Shown: positions 19,598-30,952 of the stretch, in pieces
Numbering within the stretch: the stretch's first letter is position 1
How the letters are laid out: each line of letters opens with the position of its first letter
Assembly: GCA_022565355.1 (NCBI GenBank)
Contig: JAIUMU010000001.1
Coordinates: 744,001 to 808,000, forward strand
Reading direction: 5' to 3'
Source: Idiomarina sp.
GTDB taxonomy: Bacteria > Pseudomonadota > Gammaproteobacteria > Enterobacterales > Alteromonadaceae
Length of the DNA: 64,000 nt
The notes under the pieces: model-generated
Told to the model about the DNA's origin: nothing
Database searches by the model: none
Seen by the model: the letters and a program-made list of their open reading frames with translations, nothing else
Made by a program: the position numbers and the translations under genes

Positions 19598-20929
19598 TTA
19601 AACAATAGCAGCTACTTCACTCGCGATTTGCTGTGCGTAGGCTTTTACTCGCGCAGAATCCTTCCCTTCAACCATTACTCGAATCAAAGGTTCGGTACCC
19701 GATTTTCGCAATAGCACTCGGCCTTCACCGGCTAACGCTTTCTCAACTTCTGCCACTGCAGATAAAACGTTATCTTCACGCAGTGGATCGGTGCCACTGG
19801 TAAATCTTACATTCACCAGTACCTGAGGTAACTTTTGCATACCTTGAATCATATCACGAGCACTACATTGTTCGCGCACCATGGCAGATAGAAATTGAAT
19901 CGCGGCAATGATGCCATCACCGGTACTGTGGTACTTCAAATTAATAATGTGGCCTGAACCTTCGCCGCCGATAAACCAACGATTTTCCCGTAGGGCTTGC
20001 ATAACAAAACGGTCCCCTACGTTTGCCCGAGTAAAGGGTACATTTAGCTTTTCTAGTGCTAATTGCATGCCCATATTACTCATTACGGTACCTACTACAC
20101 CACCTTCGAGGGTGCCATCCTTAATAGCTTGGCGCACTAATGCATAAACGATTTCATCACCATCGATTACCACGCCCTCGGCATCCACAATCATTAAGCG
20201 ATCACCATCACCATCAAGCGCGATGCCAATATCCGCCTTTTCCTCTCTTACTTTCGCAGTTAATGCGGCTAAATCGGTTGCACCGCAACCGGCGTTGATA
20301 TTCAACCCATTCGGTGTACTGCCAATTTCAACTACCTGCGCACCAAGCTCACGAAACACGTTCGGCGCGATATGGTAAGTAGCACCGTTTGCGCAATCCA
20401 CTACTAGCTTGAGCTTACTGAGCGATAGCTCACTCGGAAATACACTTTTACAAAACTCGATATAACGGCCAGCCGCATCAGGAATACGCGAAGCACGGCC
20501 AAGTTTCTCCGAAGACACGCAATCAATTTCTTGATCAAGATAATCTTCAATGCGTTGTTCAAGTGCATCAGAAAGTTTATGTCCACTATCAGAAAAAAAC
20601 TTAATACCGTTATCGTAATAAGGATTATGAGAAGCACTGATCACGATACCCGCGGCAGCACGAAAGGTGCGTGTTAAATAGGCTATGGCAGGAGTTGGCA
20701 TGGGGCCTAGAAATTCAACATTAACACCTGCAGCGGAGAAACCAGCTTCTAATGCAGATTCCAGCATATAACCTGAAATCCGCGTATCTTTGCCAATTAG
20801 TACGCGCGTATTACCTTCCGCAGCCAGAGCCTTACCAGCGGCCCAGCCTAATTTCAAAACAAAATCAGGGGTAATCGGGCGGTCACCTACACGACCGCGA
20901 ATTCCATCAGTGCCGAAATACTTACCCAT
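19598..20929 (-). CDS. glmM: Phosphoglucosamine mutase
   Basis: Converts glucosamine-6-phosphate to glucosamine-1-phosphate for UDP-GlcNAc, feeding peptidoglycan and LPS synthesis. It has 443 residues (E. coli 445). The phosphorylated serine is S100 in ISASHNP; the metal loop is DGDGDRLM and the C-terminal phosphate-binding loop is [10 protein letters not shown]. It is four bases after folP, so the two are probably co-translated. Confidence 0.97.
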   Translation of the reverse strand: MGKYFGTDGIRGRVGDRPITPDFVLKLGWAAGKALAAEGNTRVLIGKDTRISGYMLESALEAGFSAAGVNVEFLGPMPTPAIAYLTRTFRAAAGIVISASHNPYYDNGIKFFSDSGHKLSDALEQRIEDYLDQEIDCVSSEKLGRASRIPDAAGRYIEFCKSVFPSELSLSKLKLVVDCANGATYHIAPNVFRELGAQVVEIGSTPNGLNINAGCGATDLAALTAKVREEKADIGIALDGDGDRLMIVDAEGVVIDGDEIVYALVRQAIKDGTLEGGVVGTVMSNMGMQLALEKLNVPFTRANVGDRFVMQALRENRWFIGGEGSGHIINLKYHSTGDGIIAAIQFLSAMVREQCSARDMIQGMQKLPQVLVNVRFTSGTDPLREDNVLSAVAEVEKALAGEGRVLLRKSGTEPLIRVMVEGKDSARVKAYAQQIASEVAAIV

Positions 20930-20933
20930 AATA

Positions 20934-21746
20934 TTAATATTCTCCTGTTAATGTGGCGGTAACCACTTTTACCGCATCCATGGTTTCTGCTACATCATGC
21001 ACACGCAAAATGGCAGCACCTTTCATCATGGCGATGGTTGCCGCAGCAATGCTTGCTGCTAACCGTTGTTCTACATCACGCCCGGTTACTTTGCCCAACA
21101 TCGATTTTCTAGAAATGCCAATCAACAAGGGTACTTCAAATTCTTGAAAGCACGCTAATCGATGCAGCAGCTCATAATTATGCCGTACAGTTTTGCCAAA
21201 ACCAAAGCCGGGATCAAGCAAAAGACGCTCCCGAGCAATACCCGCTTGTTCACATACACGCATACGATCTTGCAAAAATAGCTTCACTTCGTTCACAACG
21301 TTGCCATATTCAGGGGCATCTTGCATGGTACGCGGTTGGCCAATCATATGCATTAAACACACTTTAGCGTTACCCTCTGCTGCGGCGGCTAGCGCTCCAG
21401 GCTCTCGCAAAGCGCGAACATCATTAATCATTGCCGCACCTGCATGCACAGCTTCGCGCATTACCTGCGCTTTACTCGTGTCTACTGAAATCTGCACCGC
21501 AAACTCCCGCGATAAGGCTTCTATCACCGGAATTACTCTATCCAGTTCTTCCTGCTCAGCAACATCAGCTGCGCCTGGCCGGGTTGATTCACCACCTACA
21601 TCGAGCCATGTAGCGCCTGCTGCTACCATCTGTTCAGCACGCTGCAACGCCGAGCTCACCGAATTGTATCGACCACCATCGGAAAAAGAATCGGGAGTAA
21701 CATTTAAAATACCCATCACTTGAAATGGTTGTCGTTGTTGCGCCAT
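20934..21746 (-). CDS. folP: Dihydropteroate synthase
   Basis: Joins p-aminobenzoate to dihydropterin pyrophosphate in folate synthesis; it is the sulfonamide target. It has 270 residues with the signatures [14 protein letters not shown] (residues 13-26), [12 protein letters not shown] and [19 protein letters not shown] ribosome-binding site precedes the ATG. It stands between the ftsH terminator and glmM, the usual order. Confidence 0.97.
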   Translation of the reverse strand: MAQQRQPFQVMGILNVTPDSFSDGGRYNSVSSALQRAEQMVAAGATWLDVGGESTRPGAADVAEQEELDRVIPVIEALSREFAVQISVDTSKAQVMREAVHAGAAMINDVRALREPGALAAAAEGNAKVCLMHMIGQPRTMQDAPEYGNVVNEVKLFLQDRMRVCEQAGIARERLLLDPGFGFGKTVRHNYELLHRLACFQEFEVPLLIGISRKSMLGKVTGRDVEQRLAASIAAATIAMMKGAAILRVHDVAETMDAVKVVTATLTGEY

Positions 21747-21780
21747 GCAGGTGTCCTCAAGAAGATCGTGGCAAGCAAAA

Positions 21781-21804
21781 AAATGCCCCGCGAACGGGGC
21801 ATTT
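21781..21804 (-). terminator. Rho-independent terminator after ftsH
   Basis: A ten-base-pair stem (AAATGCCCCG with CGGGGCATTT), CGAA loop and T-run on the minus strand. It lies 35 bases before folP, so folP expression needs read-through or a promoter near this point. Confidence 0.82.
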
Positions 21805-21812
21805 ATTATAGA

Positions 21813-23771
21813 TTATTTAGCGGGTGATTCATCGGGATCATTAAGTAACGGTGAATCATCATCTTTCTCCTTGCTACCTTCTGCGTCTTTGGTTGCTTTT
21901 TTGCCACCACCAGCTGCATTACCGGTATCATTATCATCATGCCAATTTGCCGGTTCGCGAACTTCTCTGCGTTCCATTAAATCATCAATCTGATGTGCAT
22001 CCAGCGTTTCGTATTTCATTAACGCATCTTTCATGGAATGCAGGATATCGATGTTCTCTTCCAAAATCTTGTAGGCGCGAGCGTAATTACTATCAATCAC
22101 GTTGCGAATCTCAGCATCTATCGCCCGCATAGTTTCATCAGACATTTGCTTGTTCTGAGCTACACCACGCCCCAAAAATACTTGGCCATCATCTTCCGCG
22201 TACAACAATGGACCCATCTTGGTGGATAAGCCCCACTGGGTAACCATTTTCCGAGCAATGCTCGTAGCACGCTCAATGTCATTCGATGCGCCGGTGGTTA
22301 CGTAGTCATCACCATAAATCAGTTGCTCTGCAATACGGCCGCCATACAAGCTAGACAACATACTTTCTAAATGCTGTTTGCTATGGCTTACTCGATCTTG
22401 CTCTGGCAAATACATGGTAACACCCAACGCTCTACCACGTGGAATAATGGAAACTTTGTATACTGGGTCATGATCGGGCACTAATCTACCAACGATAGCA
22501 TGGCCAGCTTCGTGGTAAGCCGTCATTGCTTTCTCTTCTTCGGTCATTACCATCGATTTGCGTTCTGAACCCATCAAAATCTTGTCTTTGGCTTTTTCAA
22601 ACTCAGCCATAGAAACAACACGGCGGTTTTCACGCGCTGCGAATAACGCGGCTTCGTTTACTAAGTTTGCCAAATCAGCACCTGAGAACCCAGGGGTTCC
22701 GCGGGCAATTACGCTTGGCTCTACATCGTCAGCCAAAGGTACTTTACGCATGTGTACTTTCAAGATTTGCGCACGGCCACGAACATCCGGTAACCCCACG
22801 GTTACTTGGCGATCGAAGCGGCCTGGGCGTAATAACGCTGGATCCAATACGTCTGGGCGGTTGGTTGCAGCAATTACGATAATACCTTCATTGCCTTCGA
22901 AGCCATCCATTTCTACCAACATTTGGTTCAAGGTTTGTTCGCGCTCATCGTGACCGCCACCAAGGCCAGCTCCACGTTGACGACCTACTGCATCAATCTC
23001 ATCAATAAAGATGATACAAGGCGCCGATTTTTTCGCTTGTTCAAACATATCGCGAACACGCGACGCACCAACACCTACAAACATCTCTACGAAATCAGAA
23101 CCAGATATTGTATAGAAAGGTACCTTAGCTTCACCAGCAACTGCTTTTGCTAGCAATGTTTTACCGGTACCTGGAGGGCCTACCATCAACACGCCTTTCG
23201 GGATGTGGCCACCTAAGCGTTGAAATTTGCTTGGGTCACGAAGGAAATCTACTAATTCAGCAACTTCTTCTTTTGCTTCTTCACAGCCAGCAACATCCGC
23301 AAGCGTGGTTTTCACTTGATCTTCGCCCATTAGGCGCGCTTTACTCTTACCAAAGCTCATTGCCCCGCGGCCACCGCCGCCCTGCATTTGCCGCATGAAG
23401 AAAATCCACACCGCAATCAACAACAGCATTGGGAACCAAGAGATAAAAATAGTACCTAGTAAGCTTCGTGCTTCTGGCTCTTGGTATTTTACTGTTACAT
23501 TGCCTTGGCTTAATAGTTCGTTTAACAATTCAGGATCTTGTGCAGGCATCACTGTACGGAACTCTTCACCACTTCTACGTACGCCTTGAATAGAGCGCTT
23601 CGATTCATTAATGGTTACTTCGCGTACATCACCCCGATTTACATCACGCACAAACTCTGAGTAGGCATAGGTGCGCCCCTCAGTAGAACCTGGATTAATT
23701 CCTTGGAACACGCTCATTAACACGACCGCGATAACTAGCCAAAGAATAAGATTTTTTGCCATGTCGCTCAA
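21813..23771 (-). CDS. ftsH: ATP-dependent zinc metalloprotease FtsH
   Basis: A membrane-bound AAA protease that degrades misassembled membrane proteins, sigma-32 and LpxC. It has 652 residues. There are two membrane helices (about 5-25 and 105-125) with a periplasmic domain between, then Walker A GPPGTGKT, Walker B FIDEIDA, and the zinc motif H420-E-A-G-H424. The start is a TTG giving MSDMAKN, with AGAGG eight bases upstream. The ATG three codons later has a poorer binding site. It follows rlmE with no terminator, forming a heat-shock-type operon. Confidence 0.97.
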   Translation of the reverse strand: MSDMAKNLILWLVIAVVLMSVFQGINPGSTEGRTYAYSEFVRDVNRGDVREVTINESKRSIQGVRRSGEEFRTVMPAQDPELLNELLSQGNVTVKYQEPEARSLLGTIFISWFPMLLLIAVWIFFMRQMQGGGGRGAMSFGKSKARLMGEDQVKTTLADVAGCEEAKEEVAELVDFLRDPSKFQRLGGHIPKGVLMVGPPGTGKTLLAKAVAGEAKVPFYTISGSDFVEMFVGVGASRVRDMFEQAKKSAPCIIFIDEIDAVGRQRGAGLGGGHDEREQTLNQMLVEMDGFEGNEGIIVIAATNRPDVLDPALLRPGRFDRQVTVGLPDVRGRAQILKVHMRKVPLADDVEPSVIARGTPGFSGADLANLVNEAALFAARENRRVVSMAEFEKAKDKILMGSERKSMVMTEEEKAMTAYHEAGHAIVGRLVPDHDPVYKVSIIPRGRALGVTMYLPEQDRVSHSKQHLESMLSSLYGGRIAEQLIYGDDYVTTGASNDIERATSIARKMVTQWGLSTKMGPLLYAEDDGQVFLGRGVAQNKQMSDETMRAIDAEIRNVIDSNYARAYKILEENIDILHSMKDALMKYETLDAHQIDDLMERREVREPANWHDDNDTGNAAGGGKKATKDAEGSKEKDDDSPLLNDPDESPAK

Positions 23772-23838
23772 CGTTATTACCTCTCAACATGTTGTGGAAT
23801 ACACCGTTTGGCTTATTCCGATACTTGGTTCTAGGGTA

Positions 23839-24468
23839 CTATACTTTGTAGCCGGTAGCCACTAGATACACCTCACGTGAACGCGCTCGAGACGAATCTG
23901 GCTTGCGTACTTTCACTGAGGTGAACGCTTGGCGAACGCTTTTCAAAAATACATCCGAACCTTCACCATGAAATACTTTTACTACAAATGACCCACCTGG
24001 CTTTAACACTTGCGCGCACATTTCTAAAGCCAACTCCACTAGGTACATAGAGCGTGGCTGATCAACCGCATCTGTGCCACTAAAGTTTGGCGCCATATCA
24101 GAGAGCAACACATCCACTTTTGCCCCACCAATTCGGGTCAATAATGCATTTAATACTGCTTCTTCACGAAAATCGCCTTGCAAGAAATCTACCCCAGCGA
24201 TTGGATCCATTTCCAAAATATCACAGGCGATAACTTCGCCTTTTCCATCTTGCAAATCGGCCACATATTGCGACCAACCACCTGGAGCTGCACCTAAATC
24301 TACTACGGTTTGCCCAGGCCGAAGGATCTTATCGCGCTGTTGAATTTCATCAATCTTAAACACAGCTCGAGAACGTAATCCTCGCTTCTGTGCTTTTTGG
24401 ACATATTGATCGTCAAAATGTTCTTTCAACCAACGACTACTGCTGGCGGAACGCTTCTTTTTGGTCAT
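23839..24468 (-). CDS. rlmE: 23S rRNA 2'-O-ribose U2552 methyltransferase
   Basis: RlmE (FtsJ/RrmJ) methylates U2552 in the ribosomal A-loop. It has 209 residues, the same as E. coli. The SAM-binding segment is [15 protein letters not shown], with [13 protein letters not shown] and [11 protein letters not shown] completing the K-D-K-E type active site. It is divergent from yhbY and co-transcribed with ftsH. A sigma-32-like promoter lies upstream. Confidence 0.97.
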   Translation of the reverse strand: MTKKKRSASSSRWLKEHFDDQYVQKAQKRGLRSRAVFKIDEIQQRDKILRPGQTVVDLGAAPGGWSQYVADLQDGKGEVIACDILEMDPIAGVDFLQGDFREEAVLNALLTRIGGAKVDVLLSDMAPNFSGTDAVDQPRSMYLVELALEMCAQVLKPGGSFVVKVFHGEGSDVFLKSVRQAFTSVKVRKPDSSRARSREVYLVATGYKV

Positions 24469-24509
24469 AGAATTGTAACTCTTTTCAACTCGGGCTGGCT
24501 CGTATTACT

Positions 24510-24538
24510 AGATGGCGGTAGAATACCCTAAATTCAAG
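24510..24538 (-). promoter_or_regulatory. Candidate sigma-32 promoter of rlmE-ftsH
   Basis: On the minus strand CTTGAAT (24532-24538), a 14-base spacer and CGCCATCT (24510-24517), against the sigma-32 consensus CTTGAAA-N13/14-CCCCATNT. It lies about 42 bases before rlmE. In E. coli the same operon is heat inducible. Confidence 0.6.
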
Positions 24539-24600
24539 TGGTCTGCTCGTTCTCTGTGAAAAAGCATAACGATTGCAGCCATCATTTAATTCTATCAGCA

Positions 24601-24618
24601 GTTCTTACGTATAAGAAC
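24601..24618. repeat. Inverted repeat before yhbY
   Basis: GTTCTTA-CGTA-TAAGAAC, a perfect seven-base inverted repeat with four-base centre, ends 16 bases before the yhbY start. It could be an operator or an mRNA leader hairpin; nothing in the sequence decides between them. Confidence 0.5.
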
Positions 24619-24634
24619 CTACAGGCAGCACACT

Positions 24635-24928
24635 ATGCAATTAAACAATAAACAGAAACAATTTTTAAAAGGCCTAGCGCACCCGTTAAAGCCAGTGGTA
24701 CTGCTTGGCGCTAATGGTTTAACCGAAGGTGTACTTGCTGAAATTGAACTCGCATTAGAGCACCACGAACTTATTAAAATTAAAGTACCAGAGGAAGATC
24801 GTGAAATGCGCCAGGCTATTTACGATGCTATCGTTCGCGAAACTGCTTCCGCACAGGTGCAAGTGATTGGCAAAACGTTAGTTCTGTATCGGCCTGCTCG
24901 CGAACCGAAAATGCGCTTACCAAAATAA
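24635..24928 (+). CDS. yhbY: YhbY family RNA-binding (CRM domain) protein
   Basis: 97 residues, the normal length. The CRM domain is visible from the N-terminus (LNNKQKQFLKGLAHPLKPVV) through the GANGLTEGVL loop. E. coli YhbY associates with pre-50S ribosomes. It is divergent from rlmE, as in other gammaproteobacteria. The only ribosome-binding sequence is a weak CAGG eight bases upstream. Confidence 0.94.
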   Translation: MQLNNKQKQFLKGLAHPLKPVVLLGANGLTEGVLAEIELALEHHELIKIKVPEEDREMRQAIYDAIVRETASAQVQVIGKTLVLYRPAREPKMRLPK

Positions 24929-24943
24929 TTTGGATGCAAAAAA

Positions 24944-24969
24944 AAAGCTCTGTAAAAATACAGAGCTTT
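24944..24969. terminator. Bidirectional terminator between yhbY and greA
   Basis: An 11-base-pair perfect stem (AAAGCTCTGTA with TACAGAGCTTT) flanked by an A-run on the left, which is a T-run for the minus-strand greA transcript. It serves both convergent genes. Confidence 0.82.
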
Positions 24970-24995
24970 AATGCATATAACAGCTAGCAGTTTAG

Positions 24996-25472
24996 TTACA
25001 AATAAACAACTTTAACCACTTCATATTCAACTTCACCACTCGGTGTTGCCACCAATGCCACGTCGTCTACTTCTTTACCGATCATGGCGCGCGCTAAAGG
25101 CGAGTTCACAGAAATTAAGTTTTTCTTAATATCGGCTTCATCATCACCCACTATCCGATAAGTTACTTCTTCATCGGAACTCGTATTGAACACTGTTACT
25201 GTAGCGCCAAAAATAACTTTGCCGTTGTTGGGGATTTTGGTGACATCAATCACTTGCGCATTGGAGAGTTTCGCTTCTATTTCTTGAATACGGCCTTCAC
25301 AAAAGCTTTGCTGCTCACGCGCGGCGTGATATTCAGCATTCTCTTTCAGATCTCCGTGTTCACGAGCATCCGCGATAGCTTGAATAATTCGCGGCCTATC
25401 TTCGCTTTTCAAACGTTGTAGCTCAGTTCGCAGAGACTCTGCCCCTGCCACTGTCATTGGAATATTTGTCAT
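24996..25472 (-). CDS. greA: Transcript cleavage factor GreA
   Basis: GreA enters the RNA polymerase secondary channel and stimulates cleavage of backtracked RNA. It has 158 residues: an N-terminal coiled coil with the conserved acidic tip [20 protein letters not shown] and a C-terminal FKBP-like domain ([16 protein letters not shown]). The start overlaps the carB stop (ATGA), so it is translationally coupled to carB, the last gene of the carAB-greA unit. Confidence 0.97.
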   Translation of the reverse strand: MTNIPMTVAGAESLRTELQRLKSEDRPRIIQAIADAREHGDLKENAEYHAAREQQSFCEGRIQEIEAKLSNAQVIDVTKIPNNGKVIFGATVTVFNTSSDEEVTYRIVGDDEADIKKNLISVNSPLARAMIGKEVDDVALVATPSGEVEYEVVKVVYL

Positions 25473-28400
25473 TGATTTAAAATCCTCTTATGCAGCTCCT
25501 GCAGCGAACTTACTCGCGCACGATCGTTTACCGTATGAGCCTTCACTGCGGCAAAGCCTGCATTCAGTGTGGTGGTATAACTTACATTATTCAAGAGCGC
25601 TTCCCTACGAATATAAACTGAATCCTCAATTGCTTGGCGCCCTTCCACCGTATTAATAATATAGCTATATTCGCCATTTTTCACGGCATCAACAATATTC
25701 GGCCGGCCTTCTTGCAGTTTATTTACAACCGTACAATGAATGCCCTGCTCTTGCAGCGATTTCGCAGTTCCACGAGTAGCCTCAACCGTGAAGCCTAAGG
25801 CAGTAAGGCCACGGGCTAAATCCATCACCCGTTTCTTATCACCCTCACGCACCGATAATAGCGCTTTGCCTTTTAACGGCAACGCTTGGCCGGCACCTAA
25901 GTTGGCTTTCGCATAGGCTTCTTCGAAGCTTTCGCCAACGCCCATAACTTCACCAGTGGAGCGCATTTCTGGCCCACGGATTGGATCTACACCTTGGAAT
26001 TTAGCAAATGGTACCACAACTTCTTTCACAGAATAATATGGTGGAATCACTTCTGTTAAGCAGTTTTGCTGCTTCAATGATTGCCCTGCCATTACTCGTG
26101 CAGCAACTTTTGCTAATTGAATGCCGGTTGCTTTAGAAACAAAAGGTACGGTTCTAGCAGCACGCGGATTCACTTCAATCAAGTAGATTTCATTGTTCTG
26201 AATTGCGAACTGGGTATTCATTAAGCCGCGTACATTCAGTTCAAACGCCAATTTTGTTACTTGTTCACGCAACTGGTTTTGCACTACATCACTTAACGAG
26301 TATGGCGGCAAACTACAGGCTGAATCACCCGAGTGAACACCCGCCTGCTCAATGTGCTGCATAATGCCACCGATAAATACATCTTCGCCATCACAGATAG
26401 CATCGATGTCTACTTCAATTGCATTGTCTAAGAACCGATCCAACAGCACTGGAGCAGAATTGGAAACTTTTACTGCTTCGGTTAAGTAACGTCTTAAATC
26501 TTGTTGATCGTACACAATTTCCATTGCCCGACCGCCAAGCACATAAGATGGCCGTACCACGAGTGGGAAACCAATTCGTGCAGATTCCACCATGGCCTGC
26601 TCAATATTGGTAATTGTGGCGTTTTCTGGCTGTTTCAAGCCCAACCGCTCTACCGCAGTTTGGAAACGTTCACGATCTTCTGCGCGGTCGATTGCATCTG
26701 GAGAAGTACCAATAATCGGCACTCCGTTCGCTTCTAAGGCACGCGCTAACTTCAATGGCGTTTGGCCACCATATTGCACAATTACGCCCTTAGGCTTCTC
26801 AATACGCACAATTTCCAACACATCTTCGAGCGTAATTGGCTCAAAGTACAAACGATCCGAGGTATCATAATCAGTGGAAACTGTTTCGGGGTTACAATTC
26901 ACCATAATGGTTTCGTAACCATCTTCACGCATCGCCAAGGAAGCGTGTACACAGCAATAATCGAACTCAATACCTTGGCCTATGCGGTTCGGGCCGCCAC
27001 CGATAACCATGATTTTTTCACGATTAGAAGGGCGTGCTTCACATTCTTCATCATAGGTGGAGTACATGTATGCTGTTTCAGAAGCAAATTCAGCTGCGCA
27101 CGTGTCTACACGTTTATACACCGGGAAAATACCAAACTCTTCTCGACGCTTACGAATTTCATTTTCGTGCACATCTAAAATATCCGCCAACCGTGCATCT
27201 GCGAAACCTTTGCGTTTCAGGTAGCGTAAGCTATCGGCATCTAGACCTGCCAAACCGAATTCAGCCACCTCGTTTTCTAGGTGAATAATCTCTTCGATTT
27301 GTACTAGGTACCAGCGATCAATATTGGTGAGCTCAAATACTTCATCTACGCTCATGCCCATACGGAATGCATCGCCGATGTACCAAATACGCTCAGCACC
27401 AGCTTCTTTCAATTCACGAATAATGCGCGTGCGGGCTTCTTCTGGCTCATTCAAATCCACCATCGGATCTAGGCCATTCATACCAAGCTCTAAACCACGT
27501 AACGCTTTCTGTAATGATTCTTGCTGGTTACGGCCAATCGCCATTACTTCACCAACAGATTTCATTTGCGTGGTTAAGCGATCATTCGCACCAGGGAATT
27601 TTTCGAAATTGAAGCGCGGGATTTTTGTTACTACATAATCGATTGCTGGCTCAAATGAGGCCGGGGTAACACCACCCGTGATCTCATTACTAAGCTCATC
27701 AAGCGTATAACCTACGGCGAGCTTCGCAGCAACTTTGGCAATTGGGAAGCCAGTAGCTTTGGAGGCAAGTGCAGAAGAGCGGCTTACCCGTGGGTTCATT
27801 TCGATAATCACCATACGGCCAGTATCTGGACAAATACCAAACTGTACGTTCGAGCCACCGGTTTCTACGCCTATCTCACGCAATACTGCCATCGAGGCAT
27901 CACGCATGATTTGATATTCTTTGTCTGAAAGGGTTTGTGCTGGAGCAACGGTAATCGAATCACCGGTGTGAATCCCCATTGGATCAAAGTTCTCGATCGA
28001 ACATACGATAATACAGTTGTCGTTTTTATCGCGCACCACTTCCATTTCGTACTCTTTCCAACCAATTAGTGATTCATCAATCAATAACTCGTTGTTCCGT
28101 GATAGCGCCAAACCACGCTTACAAATTTCTTCAAACTCATCACGGTTGTAGGCAATACCACCGCCGCTCCCGCCCATAGTAAACGAGGGCCGAATAATAC
28201 ATGGAAAGCCCAAGCGTTCAAGAATGCCAAATGCTTCTTCCATGCTGTGGGCAATTTCTGCCTTCGGAGTTTCTAAACCAATGCGCTTCATGGCTTTATC
28301 GAAACGATCACGATCTTCTGCTTTATCGATTGCATCCGCAGTAGCGCCAATCATTTCCACGTTGTATTCCTTAAGAATACCCCGTGAATCCAACTCTAAT

Positions 28401-28696
28401 GCACAGTTTAAAGCGGTTTGTCCGCCCATTGTTGGCAAGATCGCATCGGGCCGTTCGCGGGCAATGATTTTTTCTACCACTTCCCAATGAATCGGTTCAA
28501 TATAAGTTGCATCCGCCATTTCTGGATCGGTCATGATTGTGGCTGGGTTCGAGTTCACCAAAATAACTCGATACCCTTCTTCTTTCAGCGCTTTACAGGC
28601 CTGAGCCCCTGAGTAATCAAACTCACAAGCCTGACCAATTACAATCGGACCTGCCCCGATAATCAAAATACTTTGTATGTCTGTACGTTTTGGCAT
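25469..28696 (-). CDS. carB: Carbamoyl-phosphate synthase, large subunit
   Basis: Makes carbamoyl phosphate from bicarbonate, ATP and glutamine-derived ammonia for arginine and pyrimidine synthesis. It has 1075 residues (E. coli 1073): two homologous ATP-grasp halves (starting [22 protein letters not shown] and, near residue 555, [20 protein letters not shown]) and a C-terminal MGS-like allosteric domain (about 935-1075). It follows carA by 19 bases. Confidence 0.98.
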   Translation of the reverse strand: MPKRTDIQSILIIGAGPIVIGQACEFDYSGAQACKALKEEGYRVILVNSNPATIMTDPEMADATYIEPIHWEVVEKIIARERPDAILPTMGGQTALNCALELDSRGILKEYNVEMIGATADAIDKAEDRDRFDKAMKRIGLETPKAEIAHSMEEAFGILERLGFPCIIRPSFTMGGSGGGIAYNRDEFEEICKRGLALSRNNELLIDESLIGWKEYEMEVVRDKNDNCIIVCSIENFDPMGIHTGDSITVAPAQTLSDKEYQIMRDASMAVLREIGVETGGSNVQFGICPDTGRMVIIEMNPRVSRSSALASKATGFPIAKVAAKLAVGYTLDELSNEITGGVTPASFEPAIDYVVTKIPRFNFEKFPGANDRLTTQMKSVGEVMAIGRNQQESLQKALRGLELGMNGLDPMVDLNEPEEARTRIIRELKEAGAERIWYIGDAFRMGMSVDEVFELTNIDRWYLVQIEEIIHLENEVAEFGLAGLDADSLRYLKRKGFADARLADILDVHENEIRKRREEFGIFPVYKRVDTCAAEFASETAYMYSTYDEECEARPSNREKIMVIGGGPNRIGQGIEFDYCCVHASLAMREDGYETIMVNCNPETVSTDYDTSDRLYFEPITLEDVLEIVRIEKPKGVIVQYGGQTPLKLARALEANGVPIIGTSPDAIDRAEDRERFQTAVERLGLKQPENATITNIEQAMVESARIGFPLVVRPSYVLGGRAMEIVYDQQDLRRYLTEAVKVSNSAPVLLDRFLDNAIEVDIDAICDGEDVFIGGIMQHIEQAGVHSGDSACSLPPYSLSDVVQNQLREQVTKLAFELNVRGLMNTQFAIQNNEIYLIEVNPRAARTVPFVSKATGIQLAKVAARVMAGQSLKQQNCLTEVIPPYYSVKEVVVPFAKFQGVDPIRGPEMRSTGEVMGVGESFEEAYAKANLGAGQALPLKGKALLSVREGDKKRVMDLARGLTALGFTVEATRGTAKSLQEQGIHCTVVNKLQEGRPNIVDAVKNGEYSYIINTVEGRQAIEDSVYIRREALLNNVSYTTTLNAGFAAVKAHTVNDRARVSSLQELHKRILNQ

Positions 28697-28715
28697 AGTG
28701 ACAACTCTTTCTCAA

Positions 28716-29885
28716 TTAACGGTTTGCAGAATGATTCGCTTCAAGCAGTTCGATAAAGTGATCAAATAGCCCAGCAGCATCATGTGGCCCCGGGCTAGCT
28801 TCTGGATGCCCTTGGAAACTAAATGCCGGCAACGTGGTGTGATGAATGCCTTGCAATGTGCCATCAAACAACGATTTGTGCGTTGCCTTCAGGTGTTCAG
28901 GCAAGCTCGCCTCATCAACTGCGAAACCATGATTCTGGCTGGTTATCATCACTACACCACTGGCTAAATCTTGCACTGGGTGATTAGCGCCATGATGGCC
29001 ATGCTTCATTTTTACTGTGGTTGCACCTGTGGCCAACGCGAGTAATTGATGGCCTAAACAGATGCCGAAAATCGGTAGCTTGCGTTGCAAAAACACTTTA
29101 ATTGCGGCAATTGCATATTCACATGGTGCTGGATCGCCTGGCCCATTGGATAAGAAAACCCCATCAGGGTTCAACGCTAACGCCTCTTCAGCTGAGGTTG
29201 TTGCAGGAACAACCGTAATCTTGCAACCGCGGTCTGCCAACATGCGCAGAATGTTAAGCTTAGCGCCAAAATCGTAAGCCACAATATGGAACTTAGTTTC
29301 GCCTTGCGCTTGATGCCCGGCACCTAATTGCCAGCTACCCATGGTCCATGGGTATGCTTTTTCGCAGGTTGCAACCTTGGCTAAATCCATTCCCGCTAAA
29401 CCAGGAAATCCTTGCGCGGCTTTTAGGGCTGCTTCAATCGGTGCTTCATCCCCTACAGCATAGGTCATAATGCAACCATTTTGCGCACCAGTATGCCGCA
29501 GCCGATTAGTTAATCGACGTGTATCGATATCGGCTATGCCAAGAATATTTTCTGATTTAAGGTAATCACTGAGAGATTGAGTACTGCGGAAATTGCTTGC
29601 GATTGGAGATAAATCGCGGATCACTAAGCCTTTGGCCCAAATACGAGAAGATTCAGAATCTTCGGGGGTGGTGCCGTAATTGCCAATATGTGGATAAGTG
29701 AGGGTAACGATCTGTTCTGCGTATGAGGGGTCGGTTAAAATCTCCTGATAGCCTGTCATTGCAGTATTGAAAACAACTTCACCAACGGCCTGTCCATCTG
29801 CACCAATTGCTGTGCCATTAAAAACAGTGCCGTCAGCGAGAACCAGGATTGCCCTGCGTTTGGTCTTACTCGCCGAAATACTCAA
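28716..29885 (-). CDS. carA: Carbamoyl-phosphate synthase, small subunit
   Basis: The glutaminase subunit of carbamoyl-phosphate synthase. A TTG at 29885 with GGAGG five bases upstream gives 389 residues (E. coli 382); the longer frame to 29927 lacks such a site. The N-terminal half contains [21 protein letters not shown]. The glutamine amidotransferase triad is Cys in [11 protein letters not shown] and His/Glu in [14 protein letters not shown] candidate promoter lies upstream. No clear ArgR box was seen. Confidence 0.96.
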   Translation of the reverse strand: MSISASKTKRRAILVLADGTVFNGTAIGADGQAVGEVVFNTAMTGYQEILTDPSYAEQIVTLTYPHIGNYGTTPEDSESSRIWAKGLVIRDLSPIASNFRSTQSLSDYLKSENILGIADIDTRRLTNRLRHTGAQNGCIMTYAVGDEAPIEAALKAAQGFPGLAGMDLAKVATCEKAYPWTMGSWQLGAGHQAQGETKFHIVAYDFGAKLNILRMLADRGCKITVVPATTSAEEALALNPDGVFLSNGPGDPAPCEYAIAAIKVFLQRKLPIFGICLGHQLLALATGATTVKMKHGHHGANHPVQDLASGVVMITSQNHGFAVDEASLPEHLKATHKSLFDGTLQGIHHTTLPAFSFQGHPEASPGPHDAAGLFDHFIELLEANHSANR

Positions 29886-29979
29886 GGGTACCTCCGAACA
29901 TAAAAAAACGGGCAAGCCATATAACACTCCCCCGCTTTACACCGAATCATGCACAGCCAGACCCACGTTTAACAATCAA

Positions 29980-30009
29980 ATTACAGCTAATTTCCAGCCC
30001 TTTATTCAA
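29980..30009 (-). promoter_or_regulatory. Candidate carA promoter
   Basis: TTGAAT (30004-30009), an 18-base spacer and TGTAAT (29980-29985) on the minus strand, about 95 bases before the carA TTG. Moderate match; it lies in the 199-base gap after dapB. Confidence 0.4.
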
Positions 30010-30084
30010 CTGTGCCCACGGATGGCTGCACCTGTGCTTGCCGGCGTTCGGCAAATTGTTCGTATGATACTAAAAAGGCGCATT

Positions 30085-30918
30085 TCAGTCTAGTCCAAGT
30101 GCGTCCTTCATTGTATAAAAGCCAGCTGTTTGTTGATTTGCCAACCAACTTGCAGCTCGCAATGCACCTTCGGCAAATGTGCTCCGGCTCGCCACACGGT
30201 GGGTAAGTTCGATACGCTCTCCCCCAAGCACCAAGTAAACCGTGTGTTCACCAACTATATCGCCAGCGCGAATGGTGGCAAAACCAATACTACCTGCCAC
30301 ATGAATTTCATTTTTACCGTTGCGATCATATGCGGCAACTTCTGCTAAGTTTTGCCCGCGCCCATGCGCTGCGGATTCACCAAGCAGCAATGCGGTTCCG
30401 GAAGGCGCATCTTTCTTTTGCGTATGGTGCGCTTCAAATATCTCAATATCGGCAGCGTTACCCAATACTTCGGCGGCTTTTTCGGTAAGTGCTGCCAGCA
30501 AATTAATTCCCACGCTGGTGTTCGCCGCATGCAAAATAGCGGTACTTTCAGCCGCAGAACGCAACTGTTGCTGTTGGGCATCGGTTAAGCCCGTAACACA
30601 GATCACCGCCGGGCATTGGGCCCGTTGGTAGGCTTGCAAACGTTCCGATAAGCCCTCAGCTAGAGCAAAATCGATCACCACATCCGCGCCGTTTAAAGCG
30701 GCAAAATCATCCGTAATAACAATCTGATTTGCCGTACCATCGGCAAGTACGCCCGAATCGATGCCAAGTGCAGATGAATTTGCTCGTGTTATGGCCGCAT
30801 GCAGCAGCAACTCGCCCGCTCCACTTGTTACCTGGTGTTCTGGATGCAACAGCGTTACTACCTGCCTGCCCATGCGGCCACTCGCGCCCACCACTGCAAC
30901 TTTCATCACATTTGCCAT
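30085..30918 (-). CDS. dapB: 4-hydroxy-tetrahydrodipicolinate reductase
   Basis: NAD(P)H-dependent step of lysine and diaminopimelate synthesis. It has 277 residues (E. coli 273). The Rossmann motif VAVVGASGRMGRQV is near the N-terminus. The catalytic segment is FEAHHTQKKDAPSGTAL, and the tail contains the FAEGALRAASWL motif. AAGGAG stands nine bases before the ATG at 30918; a second in-frame ATG at 30906 is possible. It precedes carAB, as in many gammaproteobacteria. Confidence 0.96.
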   Translation of the reverse strand: MANVMKVAVVGASGRMGRQVVTLLHPEHQVTSGAGELLLHAAITRANSSALGIDSGVLADGTANQIVITDDFAALNGADVVIDFALAEGLSERLQAYQRAQCPAVICVTGLTDAQQQQLRSAAESTAILHAANTSVGINLLAALTEKAAEVLGNAADIEIFEAHHTQKKDAPSGTALLLGESAAHGRGQNLAEVAAYDRNGKNEIHVAGSIGFATIRAGDIVGEHTVYLVLGGERIELTHRVASRSTFAEGALRAASWLANQQTAGFYTMKDALGLD

Positions 30919-30952
30919 TTACCTTAGGCTCCTTGCTCTTTAATTAAGGTTA

